Notes: generated by a model not told the origin, from the sequence alone. 64,000 bases of DNA from Actinomycetes bacterium (GCA_023386365.1 JAEWJX010000017.1:16176-80175); one strand, 5' to 3'. Counted from the first letter of the stretch, positions 19,606 through 27,579 are shown. Numbers and translations are program-made.

Positions 19606-21024
19606 TCAGACGACGTGGGCGAGTTCGCCGTCGTCGAGGCGCACGCTGTGGCGGGTGACCGCGGTCCAGGCGGAGCCGAGGGCCTCCACGGCCCGGTCGA
19701 TCTGGTCCGGCGGGTTGCCGAACGGGATGCGCAGGAACCGTTCGAACACCCCGTCGAGGCCGAAGCGGGGTCCGGCGCCGATCACCAGCCCCTCGTTGCG
19801 GGCGGCGAGCGCCAGCTGCGAGCTCACCGGGGCGCCGATGTTCACCCACGCGACGATGCCGCCCTCGACGTGCGGCATCCGCCACCCGGGGAGCGTCTGA
19901 CGGATGCGCTTCGCCAGGTGGTCGCGGCCCTGCCGCAGGTAGGCACGGCGGCCGGCGAGGATCTGCTCGTAGTCGGGCACCATCTCGGCGACGATCAGCT
20001 GTTCGAGGATCGGGGTGCCGAGGTCGCTCGCGAACCGGGCCCGAGCCATCCGCTGGATCAGTTCGCGCTCGGCGCGCACCCACCCGAGGCGGAGGCCGCC
20101 CCAGATGGACTTGCCCACCGATCCGATGATCACCACGTTGCGGGTCACCGGGAACGGGGTGGGGCGGGTCTGGCCGTCGAGGCCGAGGCCGGTCATCGTC
20201 TCGTCGACGATGAGCGTGGTGCCCTCCCGTTCGGCGAGTTCGAGCACGCGGGCGCGGGTGGCCTCGTCCATGGACTTGCCGGTGGGGTTCTGGAACTCGG
20301 GCATCAGGTAGGCGACGGTGGGACTGGTGCGCTGGAAGGCCTGCTCGAGGCCCGCCACATCCCACCCCTCGTCGGTGGTGACGGCGACGGGAACGAGGCG
20401 GGCACCCGCCGCCTTGAGCGCGTCGAACGCGTGCGGGTACCCGGGCGATTCGACGATGGCGCGGTCGCCGCGGGCGAGCAGGGTGCGCGCGAGCAGGTGG
20501 ATGGCGGACTGCGCGCCGACGGTGATCATGATCTGCTCGGGGTCGGTGGGCAGGCCGCGTTCGCTGTAACGGTCGGCGATGGCGCGGCGCAGCACGAGCA
20601 GCCCGAACGGGTCGAAGCCACTGTCGCCGAGGAAGCTGGGCAGGCGGTCGACGGCCGCCTGCGCCGCCTGTGCGACGGCGGGCAGCGACGGCAGGGACGC
20701 CTTCGAGAAGTCAAGGGGCGCGTCGGCGAGGATGTCGAGGTCGATGCTGGCGTCGTGCGGCATGCGGGCGGTGCTGCCGGAGCCGCGCACGCTCTCGAGG
20801 TAGCCGGTGTCGCGCAGCTCGGCGTAGGCGGCCGACACGGTGGTGCGACTGAGGCCGAGGTGGCCGGCGAGTTCGCGTTCCGCGGGCAGGCGGGTGCCGA
20901 GCGGGATGCGCCCGTCGAGCACGAGAAGCCGGATGCGGTCAGCCAATGCCAGGTAGGCGGGCCCCATCGAGCCGCGCCAATCCACCATGAGCAAGGCCAA
21001 TGCCCGAGCAGACAGGGTGTTCAT
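19606..21024 (-). CDS. MocR-family (GntR-PLP) regulator, YczR-like
   Basis: A 472-residue regulator with an N-terminal GntR winged helix (about 20-92; LPAERELAGHLGLSRTTVSAAY is the recognition region). It is joined by a linker to a type I aminotransferase-like domain (about 115-460). The PLP-binding lysine lies in GSVGKSIWGG (about 310), and IVDETM and EFQNPTGK match the cofactor pocket. PLP or a PLP adduct is the usual effector in this family. It is divergent from yczE with only 62 bp between, the classic YczR-YczE arrangement, so it most likely controls that membrane protein and itself. Confidence 0.9.
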   Translation of the reverse strand: MNTLSARALALLMVDWRGSMGPAYLALADRIRLLVLDGRIPLGTRLPAERELAGHLGLSRTTVSAAYAELRDTGYLESVRGSGSTARMPHDASIDLDILADAPLDFSKASLPSLPAVAQAAQAAVDRLPSFLGDSGFDPFGLLVLRRAIADRYSERGLPTDPEQIMITVGAQSAIHLLARTLLARGDRAIVESPGYPHAFDALKAAGARLVPVAVTTDEGWDVAGLEQAFQRTSPTVAYLMPEFQNPTGKSMDEATRARVLELAEREGTTLIVDETMTGLGLDGQTRPTPFPVTRNVVIIGSVGKSIWGGLRLGWVRAERELIQRMARARFASDLGTPILEQLIVAEMVPDYEQILAGRRAYLRQGRDHLAKRIRQTLPGWRMPHVEGGIVAWVNIGAPVSSQLALAARNEGLVIGAGPRFGLDGVFERFLRIPFGNPPDQIDRAVEALGSAWTAVTRHSVRLDDGELAHVV

Positions 21025-21039
21025 CCGGCCAGTCTAGCC

Positions 21040-21079
21040 AGATTGGACTCTTGATCAAGGGCCAATCTTGGAGTGGACT
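21040..21079. promoter_or_regulatory. Putative MocR/YczR operator region
   Basis: The 62-bp divergent gap holds AGATTGG (21040-21046) inverted as CCAATCT (21062-21068), around a central CTTGATCAAG palindrome (21050-21059). TGGACT is repeated directly at 21044 and 21074, exactly 30 bp apart, about three helical turns. MocR proteins often bind spaced direct repeats, so this is the likely binding region. Confidence 0.45.
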
Positions 21080-21086
21080 GCTCATC

Positions 21087-21737
21087 GTGACCCCGCCCCT
21101 GATCTGGACCCGACGCATCGCGCAACTGCTCGTCGGGCTCTTCCTCTACGGAATCGCCATCGCGATGATGGTGCGCGCCGGCATCGGCGTCGCCCCGTGG
21201 GACGTGCTCACCCAGGGCATCGTGGCGCAGACCGGGATCACCTTCGGAATGGTCACCATCATCGTCGGCGCGATCGTGCTGCTGCTGTGGATCCCCATCC
21301 GCCAGAAGCCCGGCGTCGGCACCGTGCTCAACATCCTGCTCATCGGCCCCGCCGCCGACGTCGGCCTCGCCTTCATCCCGCAGCAGCATGAGCCGGTACT
21401 GCAGGGCCTGCTCTTCGCGGCGGGTCTCGCGCTGCTCGCCGTGGCGACCGGCCTCTACGTGGGCGCCCGCCTCGGCCCCGGCCCGCGCGACGGACTCATG
21501 ACCGGCATCCACGCCCGCTGGGGCTGGAAGATCTGGATCGTGCGCACCGGCATCGAGGTGACGGTGCTCACCGTCGGCTGGCTGCTCGGCGGTCAGGTCG
21601 GAATCGGCACGCTCGCGTTCGCACTGCTCATCGGGCCGATGGTGGGGGTGACGTTGCCGTTCTTCCGCGTGCCGGAGGTGGCGCCGCCCACGCCGCCCGC
21701 ATCCGCGTCGACATCCGCAGGGGAGGTGATCGCATGA
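21087..21737 (+). CDS. yczE: YczE-family integral membrane protein
   Basis: A 216-residue membrane protein with about five hydrophobic helices. Family hallmarks are the N-terminal RRIAQLLVGLFLYGIAIAMMVRAGIGVAPWDV and the central GARLGPGPRDGLM. YczE proteins have no established molecular function. In many Firmicutes and Actinobacteria they sit opposite a MocR regulator, as here. The GTG at 21087 is chosen because it begins just before the first helix; a GGAG lies 14 bases upstream, which is far for a ribosome site. Its stop overlaps the start of a 36-residue membrane peptide. Confidence 0.85.
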   Translation: MTPPLIWTRRIAQLLVGLFLYGIAIAMMVRAGIGVAPWDVLTQGIVAQTGITFGMVTIIVGAIVLLLWIPIRQKPGVGTVLNILLIGPAADVGLAFIPQQHEPVLQGLLFAAGLALLAVATGLYVGARLGPGPRDGLMTGIHARWGWKIWIVRTGIEVTVLTVGWLLGGQVGIGTLAFALLIGPMVGVTLPFFRVPEVAPPTPPASASTSAGEVIA

Positions 21738-21844
21738 TCGTGCTGCTCTCTTTGGGCGCGCTCTCCCTGTGGGCGGTTGTCGCCACAGCCGTGGTAACTG
21801 CACAGGACGGTTACCGCCGCGTGCCGACGTACCCCGTGTACTGA
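21734..21844 (+). CDS. 36-residue single-helix membrane peptide after yczE
   Basis: Starts in the yczE stop (ATGA) with a strong GGGGAGG ribosome site about 7 bases upstream, so it is very likely translated. It encodes one hydrophobic helix (about residues 2-22) and a short basic, Tyr/Pro-rich tail ending RVPTYPVY. It has no recognisable domain. Translational coupling suggests it is made with YczE and could be a subunit or stabiliser of it. A strong terminator follows 6 bases later, so it closes the operon. It is too short for most gene finders. Confidence 0.65.
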   Translation: MIVLLSLGALSLWAVVATAVVTAQDGYRRVPTYPVY

Positions 21845-21849
21845 GGCAC

Positions 21850-21906
21850 GAAACGTACGGCCCCCGCATCCGTGTGAACAGGGGATGCGAGGGCCGTACG
21901 CGTTTC
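21850..21906. terminator. Strong bidirectional terminator
   Basis: Long arms (GAAACG-TACGGCCC-CCGCATCC on the left and its complement on the right, with a CG bulge) close over a 10-base loop. The hairpin fills the whole gap between the small peptide gene and the convergent MerR gene. A/T bases flank both ends (GAAAC, GTTTC), so it can stop transcripts from both sides. Confidence 0.8.
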
Positions 21907-22649
21907 TAGAGGTGCGTCTCCGCGAAGATCGCGAGCGCGTCGCGCACGAAGGTCGCGCCCTCGACGCCGCCGTAGTTGGCGCCGAATCGCGGGTCGGCGA
22001 CATACATCTCGCCGAGCCCCAGCACGTACTCCTTCGAGGCACCCGGGGTGCCCGGGATGCCGCCCAGCCACTCGACGTGACGGCGCGCGAGCTGCTGCGC
22101 CGCATCCGAATCGGCCGCGACACCCGACTGCGCCGCGGCGACCCAGTCGGCGCTCAGCTGCGTGACACGCGCCTGCCAGTCCATCTTCTCGGAGTCGCTC
22201 ATGCCACGCCACCAGGCGTCGCTCTTCGCGTACGCGTCCCTGCCCCAACGCTCCTCGACCTCGTCCTTGTACTGCGTGTGGTCGAAGCCGTCGAACATGT
22301 TCTCTGCCATCGGTTCTTCACCTCCTTCCAGTGCTTCGATGGTCGACTCGACGCTGGCGATCTGCCGCGCGAGTCGGGTCTGTTCCTGCTGCAGCCACTC
22401 GCGGTGGGCGAGCAGCGCGTGGATGTCGTCGGTCTGCCCCTCGAGTACCTCGCCGATGGCGGGCAGCCCGAGTCCGAGTTCGCGCAGCAGCAGCACCCGT
22501 TGCAGCCGCACGAGCGCGTCGGCGTCGTAGTAGCGGATGCCGCCGGCCCCGGTGCGGGCGGGCCGCACGAGTCCGAGGTCGGCGTAGTGCCGCAGGGTGC
22601 GACTGGTGACGCCCGTCATGCGGGCGACCTCCTGGATGCTGTGCTCCAT
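21906..22649 (-). CDS. MerR-family regulator with TipAS-type drug-binding domain
   Basis: A 247-residue protein. Residues 1-70 are a MerR winged helix (IQEVARMTGVTSRTLRHYADLGLV), followed by a dimerisation coiled coil (about 75-110). The C-terminal TipAS-like domain (about 118-247) has FDHTQYKDEVEERWG and SDAWWRGMS. TipAL proteins sense antibiotics, especially thiopeptides, and activate their own promoter. The internal methionine MAENMFDG region (about 113) could allow a separate short TipAS form, as in Streptomyces; this is an inference. An AAGGAG lies 6 bases before the start. No target gene is adjacent, so autoregulation is the simplest guess. Confidence 0.88.
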   Translation of the reverse strand: MEHSIQEVARMTGVTSRTLRHYADLGLVRPARTGAGGIRYYDADALVRLQRVLLLRELGLGLPAIGEVLEGQTDDIHALLAHREWLQQEQTRLARQIASVESTIEALEGGEEPMAENMFDGFDHTQYKDEVEERWGRDAYAKSDAWWRGMSDSEKMDWQARVTQLSADWVAAAQSGVAADSDAAQQLARRHVEWLGGIPGTPGASKEYVLGLGEMYVADPRFGANYGGVEGATFVRDALAIFAETHL

Positions 22650-22681
22650 CCGCGTCTCCTTCCGTTCGCGTCTCACGGTAG

Positions 22682-22698
22682 ACGTTGACGTTGCGTCA
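22682..22698 (-). promoter_or_regulatory. MerR-type palindrome upstream of the TipA-like gene
   Basis: GTTGACG-TTG-CGTCAAC is a perfect 7-bp dyad 32 bases before the regulator start. Its left arm includes TTGACG, and the whole can serve as a spacer-type MerR operator for autoregulation. Confidence 0.5.
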
Positions 22699-22750
22699 AC
22701 CGCAAGCGGTGGTCGCATCCGACGGACGCGGCCGGCCACCCACCCCGTTG

Positions 22751-22873
22751 CACAAATCAAGGACCGCGGATTGCAAGTCAAGGAGTTCGCGTGACGGGAG
22801 TTGTGGATGTGGCTCGCCAGCCACTCACGCCACATCGGTTCCTTGAAACGAGCGCTGCGGTCCTTGATTTGTG
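22751..22873. repeat. Nested inverted repeat, possible structured RNA or MITE-like element
   Basis: Outer arms of 17 identical bases (CACAAATCAAGGACCGC at 22751-22767, complement at 22857-22873) enclose 89 bases. Inside are a second TCAAGGA/TCCTTGA pair (22778-22784 with 22839-22845) and an inner 8-bp pair GATGTGGC/GCCACATC (about 22807-22814 and 22829-22836). The whole can fold as one branched stem. TCAAGGA also repeats directly within each side. It is unlike a simple terminator in size, and no gene ends next to it. Confidence 0.55.
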
Positions 22874-22904
22874 AAGGGCAACATCGGGCTTGCGCGAAGT
22901 CGGA

Positions 22905-22942
22905 ACGCGATATATCGTGACTCTCGACCAACGCGATATATC
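22905..22942 (+). promoter_or_regulatory. Twin PadR-like operators
   Basis: ACGCGATATATCG (22905-22917) and ACGCGATATATC (22931-22942) are direct copies 26 bp apart. Both contain the dyad GATATATC. They lie just before the DUF4097-PadR operon. PadR repressors usually bind AT-rich dyads and regulate their own operon, so these are likely PadR sites overlapping the promoter. Confidence 0.55.
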
Positions 22943-22958
22943 TCGAAAGGGGGCCGGC

Positions 22959-23756
22959 ATGGCTCAGGAGAAGTGGCTCGTCGACGGGCCCAAGGTCATC
23001 GACCTGGAGAACATCAACCGCCTCAAGGTGAGCCTCGTCGGTGGCCACGTCGACATCGTCGCCCACGACGAGCCCGGCGTGCGGGTCGAGATCCACTCGG
23101 TCTCCGGCCGCGAGCTGCTGGTGCAGGTCGACGGCGACCGCCTCGAGATCGACCACCCGCAACTGCGCTGGGAGAACTGGATTGATGCGTTCACCAGCTT
23201 CAAGTCGAGCATCAAAGCGGATGTGAGCGTCATGCTCCCGCGCTCCACCGCGCTCACGCTCGGCGTGGTCTCCGCTGAGGCACTCGTCTCGGGCCTCACC
23301 GCCGACGTCAACCTCAACACCGTCTCCGGCGACCTCATCGCCGACGGCATCACCGGCCGCCTCAAGGTGAACGCCGTCAGCAGCGAGACCACCGTGCGCG
23401 ACCACACCGGCTCCATCGGCCTCAACACCGTCTCGGGTGACGTGATCGCATCCGGTGCCGTCGACGCGTTCGACGCCGACAGCGTGTCCGCCCGTGTACA
23501 GCTCGACGCCACCGGCATCCCCGACCGCGTGCGGGTGAACACCGTCTCGGGCGGCGTCACCGTGCGGTTCGACCCCGACGCGCCCGCCAACTACACGATC
23601 AACTCGGTGGGGGGTCGCATGCAGATCGACGACCACACCATCGGCACCCGCGGCAGCTACACCGGCCGCTTCGGCGACCTCGACAAGAGCTGGACCGACG
23701 TGCGCATCAACACCGTCGGTGGCGACATCAGCGTGCTGCACACGGTGCGCGCATGA
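22959..23756 (+). CDS. DUF4097 beta-helix-like protein
   Basis: A 265-residue protein made of short repeating beta strands, with NTVSGD/NTVSGG repeated (about residues 125, 170, 195) and NSVGG and NTVGGD near the end. This is the DUF4097 pattern, predicted to form a small beta solenoid. There is no signal peptide or membrane segment, so it acts in the cytosol. The family has no known activity but is often paired with PadR regulators, as here. Start 22959 has AAAGGGGG about 8 bases upstream. Its stop overlaps the padR start (ATGA). It may act as a co-sensor or effector of the PadR switch; this is conjecture. Confidence 0.85.
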   Translation: MAQEKWLVDGPKVIDLENINRLKVSLVGGHVDIVAHDEPGVRVEIHSVSGRELLVQVDGDRLEIDHPQLRWENWIDAFTSFKSSIKADVSVMLPRSTALTLGVVSAEALVSGLTADVNLNTVSGDLIADGITGRLKVNAVSSETTVRDHTGSIGLNTVSGDVIASGAVDAFDADSVSARVQLDATGIPDRVRVNTVSGGVTVRFDPDAPANYTINSVGGRMQIDDHTIGTRGSYTGRFGDLDKSWTDVRINTVGGDISVLHTVRA

Positions 23757-24373
23757 CCCCGCCCGTCTTCGCCCACGGCCACCTGCGGCTGTACCTGCTG
23801 AGCCTGCTCGCCGAGCAGCCGCAGCACGGCTACGAACTCATCCAAGGGCTCGGCGAGCGTTTCGGCGGCACCTACGTGCCGAGCGCCGGCACCATCTACC
23901 CGCGGCTCGCGAAGCTGCAGGAGGAGGGCCTCGTCACGAAGGAGTCCGACGGCCGCCGCACCGTCTACGCGATCACCGACGCCGGTCGCGCCGAGCTGGC
24001 GTCCCGTCAGGACGAGCTCGACTCCATCGAGACGGATGTGTCGGATTCGGTGCGCCGACTCGCTGACGAGGTGCGGTCCTCCGTGAAGGATGCGATGCGC
24101 ACCCTCAAGGCCGACCTCGCCGCGGCGGCGCAGGATGCCCGCAGTGAGAGCCGTACCGTGCCCGCCCGCGAGGAGTCCGCCGACGACCCCCGCGTGGTCT
24201 CGCGCCTGCTGCTGCAGGAGGCGGATGCGGCACTCACCACGTTCCGTGCCGAGCTGCGCTCCGAGCTGCGCGGCCAGGTCGTCAAGGCCACCCTCGCGCG
24301 CGACACCGTCGACCTGCTCACCCGCCGCCTCGATGAGGTGCGGCGTGAGGTGACGGCGACGCTTCGGGGCTAG
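23753..24373 (+). CDS. PadR-family transcriptional regulator
   Basis: A 206-residue repressor. Residues 8-85 are the PadR winged helix (LYLLSLLAEQPQHGYELIQ, GTIYPRLAKLQEEGLV, YAITDAGRAEL). The rest is helical and charged, longer than the minimal PadR form, and may be a dimerisation or sensing region (about 85-206). It is translationally coupled to the DUF4097 gene. The twin GATATATC operators upstream of the operon suggest it represses both genes. Its stop overlaps by 4 bp the stop of the convergent membrane-anchored protein. Confidence 0.88.
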   Translation: MTPPVFAHGHLRLYLLSLLAEQPQHGYELIQGLGERFGGTYVPSAGTIYPRLAKLQEEGLVTKESDGRRTVYAITDAGRAELASRQDELDSIETDVSDSVRRLADEVRSSVKDAMRTLKADLAAAAQDARSESRTVPAREESADDPRVVSRLLLQEADAALTTFRAELRSELRGQVVKATLARDTVDLLTRRLDEVRREVTATLRG

Positions 24374-25014
24374 CCCGCGAAGCCGACCGGGATGTAGAGG
24401 TCCTGCACCCGGTCGGCGAGCGCCGTGTGGTCGTTGCGGGTGTAGATCGCACAGGCGTCGACCGTGCAGTCGATCCCCTCGCCCACCGGGTCGACGACCT
24501 CCAGGTAGGCAGTGAAGGTGCCGGTCGCGGCGTCGTCGTAGGGGCGGGCGCCGAACAGCTTCCAGCCCCAGTCGTCGTTGATCCAGTTGCTGGGCGCCCA
24601 CTGGATCTCGCCGCCGGTGTTCTCCTGACCTTCCTCCTGCGACGGCACGCCGCCGAGGCACGGGCCGGGTTTCGTCGACGGGTCGTCGGGGATGACGCAG
24701 ATCGCCACATAGATGCCACGCGCCGCGTCGTACCCGGTGCCGCTCACCACGATGTGATCGCCCGCGGCGAGCGCCGACGTGTCGACCACCCCGCCCGGGT
24801 CGGGGGAGATCACCGAGAGCTCACGCTCGCGGCCGTCGTCGCCCGTGGCGCTCACGGTGGTCGGCCAATCCTCCACCGGCTGCTCCTGGTTGGCCGAACC
24901 TTGGTCCTGATGCAGCAGGATCGGCAGCCCCAGCACCGCGGCGGGGATCAGAAGAACGAGCACGACGGCGCCCACGATCCACGGCCACCGCCGTCTGCGT
25001 CGCGCATTCGTCAC
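24370..25014 (-). CDS. Membrane-anchored exported protein, unknown function
   Basis: A 214-residue protein. It has a short Arg-rich N-terminus (RRRRRWPW), one membrane anchor (about residues 11-32) and an extracytoplasmic domain. The domain shows Ig-like spacing (DHIVVSGTGYD, IYVAICVIPDD) and four cysteines (C107, C119 and two near DCTVDAC), suggesting two disulfides. The pattern VSGTGYDAARGIYVA is reminiscent of neocarzinostatin-like or other actinobacterial surface beta-sandwich proteins, but I cannot assign a family. GTG start at 25014, no obvious ribosome site. Divergent from the KimA-like permease. Confidence 0.7.
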   Translation of the reverse strand: MTNARRRRRWPWIVGAVVLVLLIPAAVLGLPILLHQDQGSANQEQPVEDWPTTVSATGDDGRERELSVISPDPGGVVDTSALAAGDHIVVSGTGYDAARGIYVAICVIPDDPSTKPGPCLGGVPSQEEGQENTGGEIQWAPSNWINDDWGWKLFGARPYDDAATGTFTAYLEVVDPVGEGIDCTVDACAIYTRNDHTALADRVQDLYIPVGFAG

Positions 25015-25077
25015 CGCACGATCATAGGAGTCGGCGCCTGCGCCGATGCACGGCCGAACGTCCTCCCGCACGGCGAG

Positions 25078-25105
25078 TTGACGCGCGCCGCAGTCGGCGT
25101 ATGCT
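25078..25105 (+). promoter_or_regulatory. Promoter of the KimA-like permease, leaderless
   Basis: TTGACG (25078-25083), 16-base spacer, TATGCT (25100-25105). The GTG start codon follows 8 bases later, so the transcript should begin essentially at the start codon. No riboswitch can fit in this 99-bp gap. Confidence 0.6.
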
Positions 25106-25113
25106 TTCCCGCC

Positions 25114-27177
25114 GTGACTGACGAGGGTCGGACCGACTCCGACGACGCGCCGAAATCCGCCAAACGCTGGCTGATCGGCGACCCACTGCCCACCGAGAAG
25201 CTCGAGGGGCAGCTGCTGCCGAAGCATCTGGCGCTGCCGATCTTCGCCAGCGACCCGCTGTCGTCTGTGGCGTACGCGCCGCAGGAGCTGCTGATGATCC
25301 TGCTCATCGGTGGCACCACGCTGCTCGCCGCCGGGCCCTGGATCGCGGCGTGCGTGGTGGTGCTGCTGATCGTGGTGGTGGCCTCCTACCGCCAGCTCAT
25401 CAAGGCGTACCCGTCGGGCGGCGGCGACTACGAGGTCGCGTCGAAGAATCTGGGCGAGAAGGCGGGCGTCGTCGTGGCGGCGGCGCTGCTGGTGGACTAC
25501 ATCCTCACCGTCGCCGTGTCGGTGGCGTCCGGTGTCGACAACATCATCTCCGCCATCCCCGGCCTGAACCCGTTCCGGGTCGAGTTGGCCGTCGGCTTCG
25601 TGGTGCTGCTCGCCGCGATCAACCTGCGGGGGGTGCGCGAGGCGTCGAAGGCATTCGCGATCCCCACCTACCTGTTCGTCGCATCCATCGCGTTCATGGT
25701 GGTGACGGCGTTGGTGCGCATCGCGCTCGGCGACGCCCCCGTCGCGGAGAGCGCCGGGTACGCGGTGGAGGCGGAGCAGCTGACCCAGGCGGCGCTCGTG
25801 CTGCTGCTGCTGCGGTCGTTCGCGAGCGGATGTGCGGCGCTCACCGGTGTGGAAGCCATCTCGAACGGCGTGCCCGCGTTCCGCCGCCCGAAGATTCAGA
25901 ACGCGCAGAAGACCCTCGTGGCGATGGGTGCGATCGCGATCGTGCTGTTCTCCGGCCTGACCGCCGTGGCGCTCATGACCGGCGTGCGCTACGCCGAGAA
26001 TCCGTGCGACCTGATCGGGTTCGCCGACTGCGCCACCGACCCGCAACGCAGCCTCATCGCGCAGATCGCGTCCGCCACGTTCGGCAACAACACGGTCGTG
26101 TTCTTCATCATCCAGGCGGCCACCGCGGCGGTGCTGCTCCTGGCGGCGAACACCGCCTTCAACGGCTTCCCGCTGCTCGGTTCGGTGCTCGCGAAGGACG
26201 GCTACGCGCCGAAAGCGCTCGCCACCCGCGGCGACCGGCTCATCTTCTCCAACGGCGTGCTCGCGCTCTCGGCGGTGGCGGTGATCCTGCTGATCGGCAC
26301 GCAGGCGAACGTCACCGTGCTCATCCAGCTGTACATCATCGGCGTGTTCATCTCGTTCACGCTCGGGCAGACCGGCATGGTGCGGCACTGGGTGAGGGCA
26401 CTGCGCACGGGCCAACAGGCCCGCGGGCCGGTGTGGCGCGGCCTCTCGATCAATGCACTCGGTGCGCTGATGACCGCGTCGGTGCTCATCATCGTGACGG
26501 TCACCAAGTTCACGCACGGCGCCTGGATCGTGTTCGTGGTGATGATCGTGCTCATCACCCTGATGATCGGCGTCAACCGCTACTACCGCGACGTCGACCG
26601 GGAGATCGCCGCGGATGCCACCACCGTGTTCGGGGCGACCGGCGACCACGCGATCGTGCTCGTCGGGCGCATGTCGAAGCCGGTGCTGAAGGCGCTCGAC
26701 TACGCGATCGCCGCGCGGCACGACTCCATCGAGGCGATCCACGCCTCCATCGACGACGAAGACAGCAGCGCGCTCGAGAAGCAGTGGGCCGACCACAACA
26801 TCCGGGTGCCGCTGACGATCGTGTCGTCGCCGTATCGCGACATCTCGATGCCGCTCATCAAGTACATCAAGCAGCACCGTGAGCAGCACGGCTCCGAAGT
26901 GGTCACCGTGTACCTGCCGGAGTACATCGTGGGCCACTGGTGGGAGAACCTGCTGCACAACCACAAAGCCCGCCGCATCCGCCACAAGCTGCTGCTCGTG
27001 CACGGTGTGGTGGTGGCGTTGGTGCCGTGGCTGCTCGACTCGTCCGACCTGCTCTACGGGCGCCGCTCGCGACCGCTGCCGGGCCAGGACCGCCGCGGGG
27101 AGCCGGTCCGGCCCCCGGTGCGTTCGGCGAAGGCGCCGGCGGCGGCGCGGCGCACCCGCAGCACCCGGCAGGATTGA
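25114..27177 (+). CDS. APC-family permease, KimA/YdaO-like potassium importer
   Basis: A 687-residue membrane protein. After a short polar head it has WLIGDPLPTEKLEGQLLPKH and ASDPLSSVAYAPQELL (about 45-60), the conserved entry motif of the KimA branch of the APC superfamily. About 12 TM helices span residues 60-480. A cytosolic C-terminal domain (about 500-640, with HAIVLVGRMSKPVLKALDYA) resembles a UspA-like fold, as in KimA where it regulates the dimer. KimA imports K+ with protons and in Bacillus is inhibited by c-di-AMP. Annotation as an amino-acid permease is possible but less likely. A basic disordered tail ends the protein. Confidence 0.8.
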   Translation: MTDEGRTDSDDAPKSAKRWLIGDPLPTEKLEGQLLPKHLALPIFASDPLSSVAYAPQELLMILLIGGTTLLAAGPWIAACVVVLLIVVVASYRQLIKAYPSGGGDYEVASKNLGEKAGVVVAAALLVDYILTVAVSVASGVDNIISAIPGLNPFRVELAVGFVVLLAAINLRGVREASKAFAIPTYLFVASIAFMVVTALVRIALGDAPVAESAGYAVEAEQLTQAALVLLLLRSFASGCAALTGVEAISNGVPAFRRPKIQNAQKTLVAMGAIAIVLFSGLTAVALMTGVRYAENPCDLIGFADCATDPQRSLIAQIASATFGNNTVVFFIIQAATAAVLLLAANTAFNGFPLLGSVLAKDGYAPKALATRGDRLIFSNGVLALSAVAVILLIGTQANVTVLIQLYIIGVFISFTLGQTGMVRHWVRALRTGQQARGPVWRGLSINALGALMTASVLIIVTVTKFTHGAWIVFVVMIVLITLMIGVNRYYRDVDREIAADATTVFGATGDHAIVLVGRMSKPVLKALDYAIAARHDSIEAIHASIDDEDSSALEKQWADHNIRVPLTIVSSPYRDISMPLIKYIKQHREQHGSEVVTVYLPEYIVGHWWENLLHNHKARRIRHKLLLVHGVVVALVPWLLDSSDLLYGRRSRPLPGQDRRGEPVRPPVRSAKAPAAARRTRSTRQD

Positions 27178-27180
27178 GGC

Positions 27181-27579
27181 GTGCCCCTCCTCGCGGTGAT
27201 CGTCGGCGGACTCGTCGGCACCGGCCTGCGCCTCGGGATCGACGCGCTCATCCCGCACACCGACGACCAGTTCCCGTGGTCGACGCTCGCCATCAACGTC
27301 GCCGGCGCGTTCCTGCTGGGGGCGCTGGTCGCCCGCGTCTGGGAGTGGGCACCCGACTGGCTGCGCGCTGGACTCGGGGTGGGGTTGCTCGGCTCGTTCA
27401 CCACCTTCTCGGCGATCGCGGTGGCGCTGGTGGCGCTCGCGGATGCCGGAGAGTGGGTGACGGCGGCCGGGTACCTGCTCGTGACGATGGTGGCCGGGCT
27501 CGCCGCGGCCTGGGCGGGGCTCGCGCTCATCGGCGAACGTCAGGGCTACGACGACGAGTCGATCGGGGTCGACGAGTGA
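27181..27579 (+). CDS. crcB: Fluoride channel FluC/CrcB, subunit 1
   Basis: A 132-residue protein with four TM helices. Hallmarks are the Arg in GTGLRLG (about residue 16), NVAGAFLLG (about 39, the pore Asn) and GLLGSFTTFSA (about 69, the Phe-box and Na+ site). Fluc proteins form dimeric channels that let toxic fluoride leave the cell. It starts 3 bases after the permease stop and overlaps the second crcB by 4 bp (GTGA), so the three are one transcription unit. Two unequal subunits in tandem usually assemble as a heterodimer. Confidence 0.92.
   Translation: MPLLAVIVGGLVGTGLRLGIDALIPHTDDQFPWSTLAINVAGAFLLGALVARVWEWAPDWLRAGLGVGLLGSFTTFSAIAVALVALADAGEWVTAAGYLLVTMVAGLAAAWAGLALIGERQGYDDESIGVDE

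Larger units (their letters stand above)
22650..22958. other. 309-bp intergenic region with structured repeat and operators
   Basis: This separates the divergent MerR and DUF4097 genes. No credible gene is seen. It contains a 123-bp nested inverted repeat (22751-22873) and twin operator-like repeats (22905-22942), both listed separately. It is noticeably AT-richer than surrounding DNA. Just upstream of the MerR gene GTTGACGTTGCGTCAAC (22682-22698) is a palindrome typical of MerR-type sites. Confidence 0.6.

Noticed and set aside
22990..23590. Minus-strand frame opposite DUF4097
   Set aside because: Shadow of the beta-repeat gene, with no start signal.
25015..25113. c-di-AMP (ydaO) riboswitch before the KimA-like gene
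   Set aside because: The gap is only 99 bp, holds a good promoter 8 bases before the start codon, and leaves no room for the fold.
27178..27180. Fluoride riboswitch before crcB
   Set aside because: Only 3 bases separate it from the permease gene.
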